NCBI RefSeq assembly: GCF_030272615.1 | Contig: NC_081408.1 | Span: forward strand, 200,596,341 to 200,660,340 | Length of the DNA stretch: 64,000 nt | From: Cryptomeria japonica | Lineage: Eukaryota; Streptophyta; Pinopsida; Cupressales; Cupressaceae | Reading direction: 5' to 3' | Shown here: piece by piece, positions 23,535-35,460 of the stretch | Position numbering within the stretch: the first letter of the stretch is position 1 | How the letters are laid out: the number at the start of each line of letters is the position of its first letter | Translations under genes and position numbers: made by a program | Notes under the pieces: model-generated | Database searches by the model: none | What the model was told of the DNA's origin: nothing | The model's input: only the letters and a program-made list of their open reading frames with translations

Positions 23535-24799
23535 TGTTCGCACCAATCAAGAAGGAAGACTAAGAGGCCAAAGGGGGGTTTAATTAGTCTTCACCGGATC
23601 ACAACAAATAAAACTCCAAAACATAAATTGATAAACTGTAACAATAAATAGATAAGAAAATTAAAAACACAACACACAACACCAAGATTTTTATGTGGAA
23701 AACCCAGTTAATGGAAAAACTACGATGGGAACCTACCCATAGTAAGATGATACTCTACTATAGTATGTGAAAATATTACAATGGGGAATGCACGTGCATT
23801 TAGGCACACTACTTAGAGCTCACTGCTCAAAAGACATATGCTCGAAAGGCTACAACCCTTAGGTAAGTCTCATTGACTTAAAATATAATTTGGACTAAAA
23901 TCAAGAAGGAATGAACTACAATGATCGCATCTACATATACCTAATGAAAAATTTTAGTTAAGCATAGTTGTCTGCTCTACACCAACAAACACACCTCAAC
24001 ACTTTGTTGAATGATATATCCTTGTTCACACATTCACCTCCCTCTGATAATGTAGACACAATATCAACTCCTAAATTACATAAGCATCTCACCTATATAT
24101 ACAAATCATCAACTTTGATAACAAGGCTAGCTAAACCCTCAACCCTCAACTCACAATTACAAAAATTGCATTACACAATACAAAGATTGACCATCAAACC
24201 AATATTATGATTTACATTACATAGCATGGACCTAATTCAAATTCCCAAATGATTAAATCCACCAAAAATTCTGCTAAGATCAACCACAACATGCTACACC
24301 ACCATAAATACTACATAACACAAAAAATCATCACCAGTTCATAGAAATCACCAAAAACTTGCACAACAATCAATGGAAATCACTAAAAAAAATAGGAAAT
24401 AACTAGGAAACAGTATCAAGCATGTTAAAATCATCTAGAATAGTTGCACCAACACCTCTTTTCAAATCTCCATCGGTCAACGTCTCAAAGCTCAAGAACA
24501 CAACCAATCAGCAACTATCACAAAGAAAGTTAAAATGTGGAGCACCAAATCATAAACCATCTAAAATTAAGATACAAAATATCATCCCAAACAATAATCC
24601 AAAGTATCAACACAAGATCTAATAATGCTGGAATACATTGGAGGAAATACCAAATTGTGCAAAACAGTGATCAGCAAAACCAAACTAAAAAAATGCATTA
24701 AAAACTCATCCCAAACTCACTAGAATAACTCATAGGGACATGTTGACATCAATGACAACAACATATCTTAGAAACAACAATCATCAACCAAATATAACA
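23535..24799 (-). repeat. 3' LTR of copia element D
   Basis: This 1265-bp LTR on the minus strand starts TGTTATATTTGGTTG (24799) and ends at 23535. It matches 49992-51244 and 51282-52454 along its length. The shared copia core motif (gtggaaaaccca...) is at 23693-23735. Confidence 0.8.
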
Positions 24800-24945
24800 A
24801 AAATTCCCTTTGGCATTGATGATAACATATGAATTGGAAAAACAGTCAATGAAAAGAAAGAAGATATCACCAACAAACTCCCCATTAAATCAAGATAGAT
24901 AAAGCAATTTTTTGCATGATCTCTCTCCCCCTTTTATAGAAATGC
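24800..24945 (-). promoter_or_regulatory. Polypurine tract and upstream second tract (element D)
   Basis: Directly before the 3' LTR the minus strand reads TGCCAAAGGGAATTTT (24800-24815). A second tract (plus strand 'ctctcccccttttatag') lies at 24922-24940. The first is the primer for plus-strand synthesis; the second resembles the duplicate tract found in elements A, B, C, F and G. Confidence 0.6.
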
Positions 24946-25159
24946 CAAATATATCCAAAAATAAAAAATCAAACTCTCTCCCCCTAAAACACATAACCAG
25001 AAGTCTCAGAAATCTATCTCCCGCTAGGACACACAACCAAATCAATAGACTACTCTAGGAGAGGAGCAACACCAACTCATCAATCCAGACAAAAGGATAA
25101 GGCTCTAAATTCCACCAGATCGATGCAATTCAATGCATCTAATTTTGATCAGGAGGGGT

Positions 25160-25926
25160 GGATACCCCTAACTTGTCTCTCAAATAAAAAAATATATATA
25201 CAGGAAAAAGTTTAGTGAAATATCAACAATTTGTTCCTTAGTAGATACATATTCCAACTTCACCTTCTGTTCATTGACTTGTTCTCTCAAGTAAGTATAT
25301 TTGATTAATATATTCTTAGTATTTAAATGTTGTACCAAATTATTAGACATGTTTATAGAACTGGAATTATCACATTATATAACAATAGGCTCATTATAAA
25401 TAACTTTGATATCTTTCGATATTTTCTTCATCCAAACTATCTGAGTGCAATTACTAGTAGCGACAATGTACTCAACTTCAACAATAGATAAAGATATTGA
25501 ATCTTGTTTCTTGCTAGCCAATGAAACCAACTTCTTACCTAAAAGGAATGCTCCACTAGTAGTACTCTTCTGGTGATCAACATCACCAACCCAATATGCA
25601 TCAGTGTAAGAACAAAACATGAAATCATCAATTTTTGGGTACCATAAACCATAATCCACATTTCCTTTTAGATATTTGAATATTCTTTTAATAATAGTGA
25701 CATGAATTTCCTTTAGATAAAATTGATATCTAGCATCCATACACACAACATGCATAATATTTGGCCTATTATGAGTAAGATATAATAGTCCACAAACCAT
25801 AGATTTGTACAAACTCTTATTAGCTTTAGGAAATTCATCATTTTTAGACAATTTACAGCTAGTCACCATAGGAGTTCCAACCAGTTTGGAATCATCTAAT
25901 CCAAACTTCTTCAAAAATTCCTTCAC
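25160..25926 (-). pseudogene. Copia RNase H domain (element D)
   Basis: Read on the minus strand, this carries the copia RNase H order: VCMDARYQ...KRIFKYLKG, then YTDAYWVGDVDHQKSTTSG, then VEVEYIVA and, after a stop at 25375, the 'YDNSSSINMSNN' and 'KLEYVSTKEQIVDI' segments. RNase H removes the RNA strand during reverse transcription. Changes such as TDADW to TDAYW and the internal stop show decay. Confidence 0.8.
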
Positions 25927-25930
25927 ATAC

Positions 25931-26640
25931 TTAGTTTGAGATATAAAGATACATTTTTTCTATCTGTGAACCTAAGAAATTTTTTATCTCACCCATCATA
26001 GACATCTCAAATTCTTTTTGAATATCACAGACAAACTTCATACTCATATCATCATCACCACCAAAGATAATGTCTTCAACAAAGACTTCAATAATCAAAA
26101 TGTTATCATGTTCAATTTTAAAATACATATTACTATCAACAACACCTTTGATAAAACCCAATTTTAGAAAGTATTTGTCTAACCTAGCATACCAGGCTCT
26201 AGGAGCTTGTTTCAATCCATAAAGTTCTTTCTTCAACTTACATACCATATCTCCATCATCTGAAAGTGAAAATATATTAGGTTGGCCAATGTAAACTTCT
26301 TCTTCTAGATCATCATTCAAAAATGAAGATTTGACATCTGATATATATACCTTGAAATCTTCATAAGTAGCATAAGCCAGCAACAATCTAACAACTTCAA
26401 TTCTGGAAACCGGGGAATCAATCCCTTCTTGTTGTGAATAACCTTTGAAGACCAGTCTGGTTTTATATTTGACTACTTCAATGACTTCATTCAATTTGAT
26501 CCTAAAATCCCATTTAGTGCTAATAACATTATTTATCCTTAGGTTTAGGCACAAGTTCCCAAGTATTGTTCTTTTCAATCTGATCTAAATTTTCTTGCAT
26601 GGCCCTTATCCAATTATCATCTTTACAGGATTCAACAACA
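25931..26640 (-). pseudogene. Copia reverse transcriptase domain (element D)
   Basis: This minus-strand ORF of 215 codons ends at 25931. It shows TKWDFRIKLNE, KTRLVFKGYSQQEG, YISDVKSSFLND, the LYGLKQAPRAWYARL signature and FVEDIIFGGDD. The last is the catalytic YVDD-type box with one Asp replaced by Glu, which would be expected to impair activity. Its upstream end is frameshifted near 26570. Confidence 0.85.
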
Positions 26641-27029
26641 TCTTTAGGTTCAAATTTAAAAATCAAACATACTTCTTTTGTAACTAATATTCTTCTAGTC
26701 ATCACACCTTTATTATTATCAGCAATAATCTGATTCTCAGAATGATTTAGTCTGACATACCAAAGAGTCTTCTAATTGTTTTGATCTTTAGGCTCCTGTA
26801 CATAATCAGCAACAACAACAACATCCAGATTAACAATCTATACCAAATCATCCTTCTTAGATGCTTCAGGCTGAATAGGAGCTAAAACAACATGTTGACC
26901 TTCATCATAAGCTATGATCTCCTTCCCAAGATTTTCATCCACCTTCACATTTTCATTCTCAACTATCTTTCTCGGTCTCTTATTATAGCAATAGTAATCT
27001 TTTCTATTTGTAGAATATCCCAAAAAGAT

Positions 27030-27903
27030 ACCTTCATCACTTCTAGCATCAAAATTTCCAATATCCTCATCTCTCTTGATATAGCATTTGCTACCAAAAA
27101 ATTTGAAATTTCATAGTAGGAACATGACCAACCCAAAGCTCATAAGGGGTCTCACCGGTATCACCTTTGATATGAACTCTATTGAATGTATAGACTGCAA
27201 TGATAATAGCTTCTCTCTAGTATACCTTCAGAACATTTCCTTCAATCAACATGGTTCTTGCAATATCTAAAACAGTCTGGTTCTTCCTTTCAACAATCTC
27301 ATTTTACTGTTGGGTCCTAGGAGCAGATAGCTATCTTCTGATTCCATGCATCTCATAGAAAGAATTAAACTCACTAGAACATAATTCTCCACCTCTATCA
27401 GATCTTAGACACATTGTCTGCAATCCGGACTCAATTTCAAATTTAGCTTTAAATATCTTAAATTTCTCAAATGCTTCTCATTTTTTCTTCATAAAAACAA
27501 CCCACATCACTCTGGAATAATCATCAATCAACAACATAAAGTATCTATCACCCTACACACTTCTAACATTTGTAGGTCCACATAGGTTAGTATGGATAAG
27601 ATCTAACAATCCATCTAATGTATATTATTTACTCTCGAAATAAATCCTTGTTTTCTTACCCAACTGACATTCCTTTCATACCGGATTATTAAGTTTAACG
27701 ATCTTAGTTAAATCCCTAACAAATTGTGTAGAACTAATCTTGATCAATGAATTAAAGTTTACATGATACATTCTTCTATGCCACAACCAACTCTAATCAA
27801 TCTTAGTAATCAAACAACTTTTCTCACCAGCATTCAAATAAAAAATGTTACCTTCAGTCTTAGTCCCTGATGCAATCTCTATATGAGAGGCATTCAAGAT
27901 ATT
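27030..27903 (-). pseudogene. Copia integrase region (element D)
   Basis: Translation with stops gives the pre-integrase part (about 27640-27900, with an 'LGKKTRIYFESK'-like segment), then HTNLCGPTNVRSV, IDDYSRVMWVVFMKKK, CLRSDRGGELCSSEFN and the 'QQ.NEIVERKNQTV' block, down to about 27130. These correspond to the copia integrase catalytic core. Multiple stops are present. Confidence 0.75.
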
Positions 27904-28508
27904 TCATTTACCATCTTTGAATAGTAGATCATAACCCTTGTCAACTATTTGTCCAACACTCAAAATATTATGCTTTATACCTTCAATGTGCAAGACATCA
28001 TAAGTATTATGCTTACCATCAAAATAAATTGAACCTCTCCCATGGATTACATAGGCTTTGTCATCTCCAAATCTAACTATTCCACCATCATACCGTTCCA
28101 TGCTTACAAATTTTCTTTTGTCACCGATCATATGATGTGAACAACCACTGTCAATCACCCATTCACCTTTTTCTTCTACCTTAGAAGCCAAAGTTTTCTC
28201 CTCAACAGAACAACAAAAGGAATTAATAGGCATAGGTCTATGCCCTTTAATGACAATAAATAGAACTTCATCTCCTTTTGATTCATCATCTGTAACATCT
28301 TCATTTGCGGCATAATAATAGTTCTTCTAGTTCCTAAACTTCTGGTTAGACTTATAAGGCTTATAATGCTTCTCATATCTATCATTCCTATCAAACTTAT
28401 CAAACTTATCATGTTTGTCATACTTAGACATTCTCTCTAGGCTTCTAGAATCAACATGTCCTATCTTATTACAAGAAAAACATTTCAAGGGAAACTTTCC
28501 ATCATACT
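27904..28508 (-). pseudogene. Copia gag C-terminus and protease (element D, part 2)
   Basis: Just inside the element E junction the minus strand encodes CFSCNKIGHVDSRS, a zinc knuckle that has lost its final Cys. A basic/acidic linker follows (28250-28440). The protease segment in the 27904-28233 ORF contains WVIDSGCSHHMIGDK, with the DSG active-site motif of aspartic proteases. It joins gag at 49151-49935 across element E. Confidence 0.8.
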
Positions 28509-29757
28509 TGAAGATGGTAAAAAATGAGAATGAGGTGGATTAGTTAGTAAACATGCAAATAAAACATGGAAGCATATGAAATAAAAGACATAACTCAAAA
28601 ACACATAAAAAACATGAATAATATGCATATACCTCACAATCCTTTTGCCTCTCCCTCAGATTGAGCTTGATGAAGTGAAGGCGCCCCTTGATGATGCTCC
28701 ACTTGATGTGTTCCTTTGGTTGCTTGATGTGGATGGCTCTCCAAATATTGTGCACAAATGGATTAAGATGGATCTTGAGGAATGATATGGATGAGATGAT
28801 TAAGTCTGGATGAGGGATTATTTTTGCATGGTAAGGATAGTATGATGGCTTTTCTAGGCTCAAACTAGCATCATCAGACTACTAAATTTGGAGATATGAA
28901 TGAAGGGATGGAGTCCTCAATTTATAGGAAGAGGAGAGGAAGAATGGATGGCTAGGATGGATTCAAGATGAAGGGCTAGGATTTCTTGTGAGCTCACACA
29001 AGGCCCAAGAGAGGGTGTAGAGACCAAGAGATATGCCTTAAAGGCATTTCTTGTCTCCACACTCCTTAAGGTGCATTAGGAAGACTTCCCAATGTGCCTT
29101 GAGCAGAGAAAGGGATCGGACCTTCCTTGAAGAATAGGGAGGAGGAATTTAAAATTCTTCAAAAGGGGATGATCATGGCGATTGGAGGAATAAGAACGAA
29201 TTAAAAATTCCTTGGGAGAGGAGATGCCTAGAGGAATGTGAGATTTTGAAAATCTCACATTCACCTAGGAAAATAACATTTAAGGATAGTGGTTGGATGG
29301 AAGGGACAAGGAGTTGACTTTGTGGCTAGTCATGATGATTATCCACTAGCAACTAATTAGGAGGGGGATTGGAGGAAATTTTGGGTGGGATAGGATTTGA
29401 CTAGGAGAGAGAATGAGTGGAGGAATTAAAAATTTGAAAAATAAGGTTAAGTGAGTTTAGGGAGTTACTAGAATAATTTATTAGGTTAATGATGGATTAG
29501 GAAGATGATTTGTAGGAATCATGTAGGTTAACTAATTAATTGAAATTAATTAGCTAAGGGAAGGATTTAAGAAGATTTAATTTTTAGAAGAATAAAAAGA
29601 GGGGTTGATTTATTAAATAAATAAATCACATACTATAGTGACAATATTAATTATAATTAATTAATATTGAGGAGAATTAGAATTTGTATAATTAATTAAT
29701 AAATTAATTATGTGAGAAATTAAAGATAATTAAAATAATTATTTTTAAGTGTCTACA
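28509..29757 (-). repeat. 3' LTR of element E
   Basis: This 1249-bp LTR on the minus strand starts TGTAGACACTT and ends CATCTTCA. It matches 47889-49145 with scattered substitutions. The U3 start (29640-29757) is rich in taattaatta-type palindromes. Short ORFs in it are not credible. Confidence 0.85.
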
Positions 29758-29773
29758 CTTTGCCCCTCTTTTA
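29758..29773 (-). promoter_or_regulatory. Polypurine tract of element E
   Basis: On the minus strand AAAAGAGGGGCAAAG lies immediately before the LTR start TGTAGACAC. This fixes the orientation of E as minus and the left LTR as the 3' LTR. Confidence 0.75.
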
Positions 29774-30239
29774 TGCAATGACAAATTTGGCGATGGGTTG
29801 AAGATATAAGAAGAAGAATAAGTTGCCCCAACATAAAGTGTGGGAGGTGTATGCCCCCTTGAGAATTTTTTTCGGAAAAAGATGAAAAATTCTCAAAAAT
29901 AGAGGAAGAAGAATTTGGGTGGAAGGGATAAGTGAGGAAGAAATATGAAGCAGTCGTGGAAAATATGGAAGGAAGAAATGAAGACGCGAGACTACAAAGG
30001 AAATGGGCCCTCATGAGGGCTCATATAAGCAACAACGGGCCAAATGTGGAGTCATTGTTACACACAAGCCTTAGTGCCACTAAGACCAAAGAAGAAGAGA
30101 AGGAGAGATGGACCGCATTCCAGTTTGGGATAATTAAGCTAAGAGGATCCGACGATTCAAACGACCGACTAGCTATGGACCACCAGTGAGTAGGACAATC
30201 CCTCTTTTAGAATTTTTAATTTTGGGTAAAAATTAGGGC
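29774..30239. other. Internal non-coding region of element E near the 3' LTR
   Basis: An 85-codon plus-strand ORF (29932-30189, Glu/Lys/Arg-rich) is the only open frame. It lies upstream of and in the same direction as the PMD pseudogene, so it could be a leader or N-terminal remnant. I see no motif in it and do not call it a gene. Confidence 0.3.
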
Positions 30240-30640
30240 TAGAAATGGGGGTCTAGGTTAGGCGAGGGGCACGCGTTGATCATTGTTTCAGTGTGTGCAC
30301 CCCTAGATCAGCGTGAGTGCTGGCGACTAGCATAGACGCTCGTGAAAGGGTCGGGTAAAATAGGAAATTTAGGGGAATGGGGGGTTTCAGCGTGAGTGCG
30401 CATGCATTAGTGCGAGCGTTCGTGCTTTGACGTGGGCACTCGTGTTTCAACATGAGCTCGTAAGGGATTATGTGGGTGCACACGAGGAAGTGGGGGTGCT
30501 CTCGTTGATGGGCTAGGGATGGTGGGTCAGAGCAGGGATGGAAGCTTTGTTGGCACGAGCACTTGCCAAATAGCGCGAGCGTCACATTTTTGGGATGAGC
30601 GCTATGTAAATCAATGTGTGCACCTAAGAAGGGGAGAAAT
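30240..30640. repeat. Degenerate 20-bp minisatellite (left array of element E)
   Basis: CpG-containing 20-bp units recur here. On the minus strand examples are gttgaaacacgagtgcccac, gtcaaagcacgaacgctcgc and actaatgcatgcgcactcac. A related array in the opposite orientation lies at 47430-47800, beside the other LTR. Confidence 0.6.
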
Positions 30641-30699
30641 GCAATTTTGTCTTAGAATTTTGGAATAGGGGGAAGGGTATGGTTGGTTCGGGAGGTCAA

Positions 30700-32015
30700 G
30701 AGAGAATTTTTGGGCATGAAGGTAATGATTTGGTCTAATGGATGTAGGTGGAGAGGGTACAACTGGCTTCGAGAGAGCATTGGCTTGCTACGACGAGTCT
30801 ATATCATGAGTTAGGTCATGATGATCTGAAGGTGCTAGCTACATTGGGATTTCATTATGTAGGCAGGTGGCCGAGGATATGAGTGCATACTGCTATGATC
30901 ACTGCACTGGTGGAGAGGTGGGATAGTCAGTATAACTTTTTTACTGATTGGAGAGGCCATAGTGACTCTGTTAGATGTTTGGAGGATCTTGAAGATCCCT
31001 GTTTGTGGCGTTATCCCTAAGTATCAGTTAGATGCAACTGAGTTTTATCTATGGGAGGTGTGTGAGTATGAGATGCCACCAATGTTAGATAGGTGCATGA
31101 TGCACTTGGGTGGGGCGATGGGTGTTTGGCAGATTCCTCAATTGGTTTTGGTGATTTGTGGATTTTCGAGTGGGTGGATCATTCCTGATTTAGGCGGTCA
31201 TGGGTTTCCTCTTGGATGGAGCAGATGTTTATAATTCATGTTGCATGATGGTCAACAATATGCATGGGGCACGATGATGCTAGCCTAGCTATATCATAAT
31301 ATGCATATGGTGGTATACAAAGAGTATGCTAGTATATTTGTAGGGGTCACACTCTTACACATTTGGGCATGGGAGCACATTGCAATGACTTGACCACTAG
31401 GGGTATAGGACAAGTGGCCATGACACCCATTTTTGGACAAATATAAGGGACTACTGCACTATACACAGACAACATCCGTGTGGTTTTGGATGAGCTGACA
31501 TAGTTCACATGAAGACCATTTTTGGGATGTGAGAGGTGGAGGGATGACTGGCTGTTGCACTAGGCGGGTGTCAAGATGTGGATTTTTTGGGAGATTTGTA
31601 TATATCATGGAGTACTATGCTCCATTCAGGGTGGCCCGACATCTTGGATAGGTACAGGATATAGTGGGAGATATTCTAGTGTATTCCCAGATTACTTGAG
31701 AGGTTAGGCATTGGGGCCTTATAGCGAGTCCCTTGGAGGGGCAGAGGATCTTCTAGACAACTTTTCAGTTGGTGTGGGATGAGTGGATAGGCGCAGGGGA
31801 GGATCCAGGCATGACAAGTGGATACAAGAGTTGGTGGGACGGGCACTTTCCAGTGTAGCTTACCATTCCTGGGGTGTTGGAGGATGAGGAGCTGCAGCCA
31901 GGGGTTGATCAGGTGGTGGGTGGAGAGGATGATGGCCTGGGAGAGAGAGTTGTGTTTGGTGCAGGGCGTGGTGTGAGTAGACAAAAGAGGAGGGATAGGG
32001 AGAGGGAGAGGATGC
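30700..32015 (+). pseudogene. Plant mobile domain (PMD, MAIL/MAIN-like) pseudogene, antisense within element E
   Basis: Translated with a few stops and frameshifts, this gives a PMD order: HWLATTSLYHELGHDDL, ITALVERWDS (about 30897-30926), GEAIVTLLDVWRILKIPV (to about 31001), LGGHGFPLGW, QYAWGTMMLA (from 31253), GVTLLHIWAWEHIAMT (about 31344-31391) and a final VWDEWI segment, then an Arg/Glu-rich tail cut by element F at 32016. PMD proteins (MAIN, MAIL1) act in plant transposon silencing and development, and the domain also occurs inside transposable elements. Extra antisense ORFs near the 3' LTR are known in the Tat lineage of gypsy elements. Only 30962-31234 is open over 90 codons. Confidence 0.65.
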
Positions 32016-33554
32016 TGATAGTTCTGATACTAAATGTTTAGTACAGATGCTAAGCTAATAGGATGAGAGGGGGGGTGAATCATACAAACTTATTCTTCCA
32101 TAAAATCAACAGATTCAACCTCGGTAACCTTATTAGAAAAACTATAAAGCATGCAAGCTCATAAATAGATAAGATCACAAACATATAACACCAGATTTAA
32201 TGTGGAAACCCAAATAGGGAAAAACCACTGTGGGATTTTAGACCCACTAAGAAATGTACTCTTCTAGAGTATGCTCAGTTAAAAGAAAATCCCGTTAAAG
32301 ATTACAAACACATTGCTAGATGTGACCCGGTTAAGGGATTTCCCTAAGATCTGCTAGGATCTTCACCTTGTTAGAAGTGACCTTGTTAAAGGATTTCAAA
32401 CACTCAATAAGAATGTCACCTTGCTAGAGGGTTTTACAAATAAGACTATTAAGTCCACTTGGTTAAGAGATTTTCTATCACTTTACAAAATAACAGTAAT
32501 AAAAATATATCTGCAACTTCACATCTAAAAATGCTAAAGTAGATTCTTATTTTCTCAATACAATCTAGTCATAGGACTTATCTTGTCCTTCTACTGGGAA
32601 CTATACTCTATTATCAAAATAGGTCTTCAAGCTTCGGTGCTCGGTAATCACTATGTAGCAAGCCTATGCTTACACTTGCCCACATACATTGTTTATCAAC
32701 AGTTCCTTATTTATAAACAATTTGCCAACCACTTAATCTCCTTGAACAAATTTCCCATGATCAATCATAACCATTAGATCTTCAAACTTGACTAGGTTCA
32801 ATGTATCCTTTGATATGAAAATATTTTACCCCACCTTGGAACTTGCATACATTTCTTGGAACTTGTGCTAGGGTATTGCGGTTCAATCTAAGCTGTAGAT
32901 CTTCCTACCGATCTTTCATTGCCATAGATGCTTAACAACCTTTATACACATTGTAACAATCATTTAATCATAACCAGCTCATCAGCTTCCTTCATTAAAT
33001 AATGCTTTTATTCATTCAATGCATTTTGTTATTACTCAGTTGCAACTTGGTAAATACTAAACATCACTCGGTAGACATTCTGCCTTCATTAACTGTTAGC
33101 GATAACCTTAGGGTTTACTGACTAGATTCCTTAGGGTTTACCGACTAGGTTCTTTGCTCGGTAACATAGTATAGTATTAACCTTACAAACAATAGCATAT
33201 GTAGGATATCAAAAAACAATCTAAACATCATGATCTCATCATTGTCTAACTCAGTAGTAGTTTCCCATTGAATAACTTATTCCTCCCCTTATTCATCATA
33301 TTCTATTTGTGTCTTTTATTGACATCTTAACTCTTTTCAAAACACACTTCTTAAGATATGGAAACATCATACTGAATCAGAAAATCAATTTCTTGAGATC
33401 AATGACAAAATAATAATATTAAGACAGTAAACATCCTTAATCAATTATATCCATAATCATCAACAACCTTCTCAACAACCTTATTGAAATTCCAACAATC
33501 TCTCATTGTAATTGGAATGCCAACAATCTCCCTTTGTCTATTATAGTGCCAACA
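32016..33554 (-). repeat. 3' LTR of copia element F
   Basis: The right edge (33554) is the minus-strand start TGTTGGCAC, next to the purine tract. The left edge, near the TG at 32016, is inferred and has no partner LTR to confirm it. Shared copia features are gagagggggggtgaatca near 32066 and gtggaaaccca at 32201. Confidence 0.65.
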
Positions 33555-33572
33555 ATCTCCCCCTTTGGCATT
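33490..33572 (-). promoter_or_regulatory. Polypurine tract and LTR-edge motif in triplicate (element F)
   Basis: The plus-strand motif 'ccaacaatctc(c/t)c' occurs three times at roughly 30-base spacing (33492, 33522, 33549). The last is followed by the full tract 'tccccctttggcat'. Repeated slippage or nested reinsertion at the LTR/tract junction could explain this. Confidence 0.6.
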
Positions 33573-33895
33573 GATGGCAAAACCAATTGATTTGACCTAA
33601 ATGATTCAGATTGCTATGAAATTCTGAAATGCTCTCCCCCCCCATACATTAGTCTTCTCCCCCTTTGACAACAATGCCAAAAAGAAAACTAAACATAATT
33701 TTCTTCCTGAATGAAGTGATTTCCTTTGTTGTTCGGTCTCAACTTAGTTTCGGTTAGAGCATTTTGTCTTCAATTCTTGTTCTCTATTATTGTTTCCTGC
33801 ACACCTTTAGAAAACCTCCTAAAGTGTGCAAATCAGCATCAACTCCTAAAATATATTTTGTAGAGTCATCGAATTGATGCTTTCATCTAACTCGG
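33573..33895 (-). other. 3' untranslated region of element F
   Basis: No ORF is seen. A second purine tract (plus strand 'ctccccctttgacaacaatg') lies at 33657-33676, about 100 bases from the true tract. Confidence 0.45.
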
Positions 33896-34558
33896 TCAGT
33901 GAATGGAAGATAGGGGTAGGACCCCTAACTGACTTCTGAGATACTCAAAAGTGTCCCTTGGTAGTGGCTTGGTGAAGATATTTGCTATTTGTTCCTTTGT
34001 GCTAACATACTCCAACACCACTTTCTTCTCTTGAACTTCTTCTCTAAGATAATGGTACTTGATAGAGATGTGCTTTGGCTTAGAGTATATAATAGGATTC
34101 TTTGAAATGTTAATGGCACTAGTATTGTCACATAATATAGTTACTGGCTCGGTAACTTGCTCATTTATATCTTCCAACAGTTGTTTGATCCATGCTATAT
34201 TGGTACAATTCAATGCTACAACAACATATTCAACTTCTGTTGTTGACTGTGAAACACATCCTTGTTTCTTGCTAAGCCAACTTACTAGTCTTTCTCCTAA
34301 AAAGAAAGCTCCTCCACTCATACTTTTCCTATCATCAATGTTGCCTACCCAATCAGCATCAGTATAAACTTTTAAATCAAAAACATTTCCTTTCTGATAT
34401 ACTAAGCCATAATCTTCAGTGCCTTTCAGGTATCCAAAAATTCTCTTGATTGTTGTCATGTGTGTTTCCTTGGGATCTATAGAGAATCTTGCAACTATAC
34501 CTGCTGCATGTGCTATGTCTGGTCTACTGTGAACAACATATTGTAATTTTCCAATCAT
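33896..34558 (-). pseudogene. Copia RNase H domain and pol C-terminus (element F)
   Basis: This uninterrupted stretch of 220 codons contains MIGKLQYVVHSRPDIAHA, YTDADWVGNIDDRKS, TTEVEYVVV, LCDNTSAINISKNP and the C-terminal EQIANIFTKPLP. These are the standard copia RNase H and tail motifs. RNase H degrades the RNA template during reverse transcription. It is cut from RT by a stop at about 34559. The frame is otherwise good, better preserved than in D. Confidence 0.85.
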
Positions 34559-34569
34559 AGATCAGTAAA

Positions 34570-35460
34570 GTGTCTCATCAACAGATGCAGATTCGTCGTT
34601 CTTGATAGTTTACTATTGGTAGTTATAGGAGTACTTACTGGTTTTGAATCCACCATTCCAAATTTCTTCAAGATTTCCTTTATGTACTTGGATTGAGTAA
34701 TGAAAATCTCATTTTTCATTTGTAGTATCTATAAACCTATAAAATACTTTATCTCATCGATTAATGACATCTCAAATTCTTTGCTCATTTCATTTCCAAA
34801 GTTCTTGCATAGAGAGTCATTTCCACAAAATATAATGTCATCAACAAATATAGCTGAGATTAGTATTCCATTTTCATCATTCTTCATGTACATGTTACTG
34901 TTTTCACTAGTTCTTATAAAACCAATTTTGATTAAATAAGAGTGCAATCTTTCATACCATGCTCTAGGTGCTTGTTTCAAATGATATAATGCTTTGTTCA
35001 ATTTACATACCTGATCATTATTCTTTCCTTCAACAAATCCTTCAGGTTTTTCAATAAAAACTTCTTCTTCTAATATACCATTCAGAAATGTAGATTTGAC
35101 ATCCATTTGATATACCTTGAAATTCTTGTAAGCAGCATATGCCAACAATGTTCTTACTCCATCAAGTCTTGCCACAGGTGCAAAAGTCTCACCATAATCA
35201 TTTATTTCTTATTGGACATAACCTTTGCAAACTAGTCTTGCTTTATTTCTAGTGACCTCACCTTTTTCATTTAGCTTGTTTCTGAAAATCCATTTTGTAC
35301 CAATTACATTTTTATCCTTCGGTCTTGGGACCAGTGTCCATGTGTCATTCTTCTTGATTTGATCAATCTCTTCTATCATAGCATTTATCCAATCTTCATT
35401 GTTAAATACCTCTTTCACTATCCTCGGTTCAAATTCAGATATCAGACATGTGTTCTATCT
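34570..35460 (-). pseudogene. Copia reverse transcriptase domain (element F)
   Basis: ORFs 35209-35418 and 34729-35175 carry GTKWIFRNKLNEKGEV, KARLVCKGYVQ, YQMDVKSTFLNG, YHLKQAPRAWYERL and the catalytic FVDDIIFCGND box, with both Asp residues present. A stop near 35205 and frame changes near 34700 disable it. RT copies element RNA into DNA. Confidence 0.85.

Noticed and set aside
29932-30189. 85-residue ORF as a gene
   Set aside because: No motif and no conserved partner. It is only a charged open frame in the non-coding end of element E.
30280-30585. 101-residue minus-strand ORF over the minisatellite
   Set aside because: The frame is a by-product of the 20-bp GC-richer repeats. The translation is low-complexity His/Cys/Thr-rich and has no homologous frame in the partner array.
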